Positions 62,922 to 64,000 of a DNA stretch of 64,000 bases are shown here, piece after piece. Position 1 is the stretch's first letter; the number at the start of each line of letters is the position of its first letter. The position numbers and the translations under genes are program-made. Under the pieces are notes generated by a model. That model did no database searches. It saw nothing but the letters and a program-made list of their open reading frames with translations, and had not been told where the DNA came from. The stretch is from Pasteurella sp049941595 (lineage in GTDB: Bacteria; Pseudomonadota; Gammaproteobacteria; Enterobacterales; Pasteurellaceae): positions 1 through 64,000 of the forward strand of contig JBNFNA010000003.1 in NCBI GenBank assembly GCA_049941595.1, written 5' to 3'.

Positions 62922-62954
62922 AAAAATTGCCCACTGTAAAATGTGGGCAAAATT
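62922..62954. terminator. Terminator between ribA and the OppA-like gene
   Basis: AAAATTGCCCAC / GTGGGCAAAATTTT stem with an 8-base loop, usable on both strands between convergent genes. A single uptake signal follows at about 62970. Confidence 0.82.
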
Positions 62955-62998
62955 TTATTAAAAACGACCGCACTTTCCCGACAAAAGCACTTCACTCA

Positions 62999-64000
62999 TT
63001 ATTGTGTTTTTACTTTTCGAAATACATCTTTGCTGTAAATCACACCCGTCGGATTATCTAAGTTAAAACCATTCAAGGTTGGATGCACCCAAACTGGGAT
63101 CTTATATTGAAAAATCGGCAATACCGCATTATCACTTTGTAAAATTTGCCCTAATTGCGCATAGATACTCTGACGCTCCGCATCGTTCACCAACGTTAAC
63201 GTTTTTTCTAGCAACTCATCGACTTTGGGATTGGCATAGAACATTTTGTTATCGGGCCCTTTTGAGTAAAACACATTCAAAAATGCCGACGGATCGTGAT
63301 AATCCGCACACCAACCAGAGCGGATAATTTGGAAATCCCCTTTGCTACGTTTTTCAAGCAACGTTTGCAAATTTACCGCTTCGGTGCTTACGCGTAACAT
63401 ATCTGATTGCGATAACATTCTGACCAAGCGTTGCGCAATATTTGAATGAATGTTGCCTTGATCGTGTGTAATCTTTAATTGCAACGGCTTTGTTTCTGTA
63501 ACGCCAAATTGCCCGAACACTTGCTCAACCACCACCGGTTCCCAAGTGTTTTCTTGATCCATTTGCATTGCATAAGGCAATAAATTGGTCGTTGTCATCA
63601 TTTGTGGTGCAACTTGCTGAACAATATCCCTTGCCGACACCATCGAAACTAACGCTTTTCTGACCGCACTTTTGCTCAACATAGGATCTTTCATATTAAA
63701 TTCGTAAAAATAGGTACAGTTTTGCGGAAAATAAGGGCTATTTTCAGGTACAATTTTTGGCTGTTGCACGATGTCTAAGGCGGTAATATTTTGGTTTTCC
63801 GCTAATTTTTGATAATCCACAAATTTAAAAGAAGCTTTTTGTGCTGCCCAATAGTGAGGATTTTTTTCCAAATGAATGAGATTGGCATTTTGATTGACTA
63901 AACGATACGCACCATTGCCTACAAACTGTGCAGACTCGTGGGCATAACGAGGTAACAAGGCTATATGTGCCAGCATATGTGGTAAATACGGCGTTGCTTT
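62999..64000 (-). CDS. ABC transporter peptide-binding protein (OppA/SapA-like), C-terminal part
   Basis: Partial: at least 333 residues of the C-terminal part, open to the end of the window, so its true start lies outside. Family-5 solute-binding signatures include GNGAYRLVNQNANLIHLEKNPHYW, the FYEFNMKDPMLSKSAVRKAL segment and the SGWCADYHDPSAFLNVFYS segment. It binds peptides in the periplasm for an ABC importer. The ribA-pgpB neighbourhood matches the position of the oppA-like gene in Haemophilus influenzae; heme-binding HbpA-like use cannot be ruled out. Confidence 0.88.
   Translation of the reverse strand, partial: KATPYLPHMLAHIALLPRYAHESAQFVGNGAYRLVNQNANLIHLEKNPHYWAAQKASFKFVDYQKLAENQNITALDIVQQPKIVPENSPYFPQNCTYFYEFNMKDPMLSKSAVRKALVSMVSARDIVQQVAPQMMTTTNLLPYAMQMDQENTWEPVVVEQVFGQFGVTETKPLQLKITHDQGNIHSNIAQRLVRMLSQSDMLRVSTEAVNLQTLLEKRSKGDFQIIRSGWCADYHDPSAFLNVFYSKGPDNKMFYANPKVDELLEKTLTLVNDAERQSIYAQLGQILQSDNAVLPIFQYKIPVWVHPTLNGFNLDNPTGVIYSKDVFRKVKTQ

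Overview
The window is a stretch of chromosome from a Pasteurellaceae bacterium, most likely a Haemophilus-type species. The strongest sign is the 9-base DNA uptake signal AAGTGCGGT / ACCGCACTT, which recurs throughout, often as inverted pairs that double as terminators. Base composition is AT-rich, and the genes pgpB-ribA-oppA-like, thiBPQ, map, erpA and mrcB look like Haemophilus orthologues. I cannot fix the species. The GlcNAc PTS gene next to nagBA and the carboxynorspermidine genes mean it is not simply H. influenzae Rd-like.

Layout: 1-360 tRNA-Arg, tRNA-His and tRNA-Pro operon (minus). 448-2396 wzz-like and wecA (surface polysaccharide). 2531-4672 hemL and a DMT exporter. 4727-8203 glnD and map (minus). 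8343-11411 erpA, yacL and mrcB. 11464-15243 nitroreductase, htrA and a ydgA-like gene. 15570-20662 dnaK, a small unknown gene, an O-acetylhomoserine sulfhydrylase and dnaJ. 20815-23136 a TonB-dependent receptor behind Fur-like palindromes. 23257-26946 nagA and nagB facing nagE. 27026-33306 a Fur-box-controlled iron/heme uptake locus: receptor, secreted PDZ-esterase, binding protein, permease and ATPase. 33505-37963 bioB and thiBPQ with a TPP riboswitch. 38113-41055 glnE. 41115-42602 a methyltransferase. 42838-45390 carboxynorspermidine synthase and decarboxylase. 45607-53734 parE and parC, separated by a 3.8-kb restriction-modification insert. 53851-58672 the initiator tRNA-rimP-nusA-infB operon. 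58735-64000 two lipoproteins, a kinase-like gene, nagK, pgpB, ribA and the C-terminal part of an OppA-like gene that runs off the end.

Functional themes: nitrogen signalling (glnD, glnE), amino-sugar use (nagA, nagB, nagE, nagK), iron or heme acquisition (two TonB receptors and one ABC transporter), cofactors (hemL, bioB, thiBPQ, ribA, erpA), protein quality control (dnaK, dnaJ, htrA) and translation/transcription machinery.

The most interesting element is the restriction-modification gene between parE and parC. It has an N-terminal PD-(D/E)xK nuclease, a gamma-type N6-adenine methylase and a target-recognition domain in one chain. A second recognition domain is cut off by a frame change exactly at a run of six G. 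A one-base change in that run would give one chain of about 1,280 residues, so the locus may switch specificity. Other points of interest are a structured leader in front of the carboxynorspermidine synthase gene, a secreted esterase-PDZ protein in the iron/heme uptake operon, and a 44-residue glycine-rich lipoprotein overlapping the kinase gene by ATGA.
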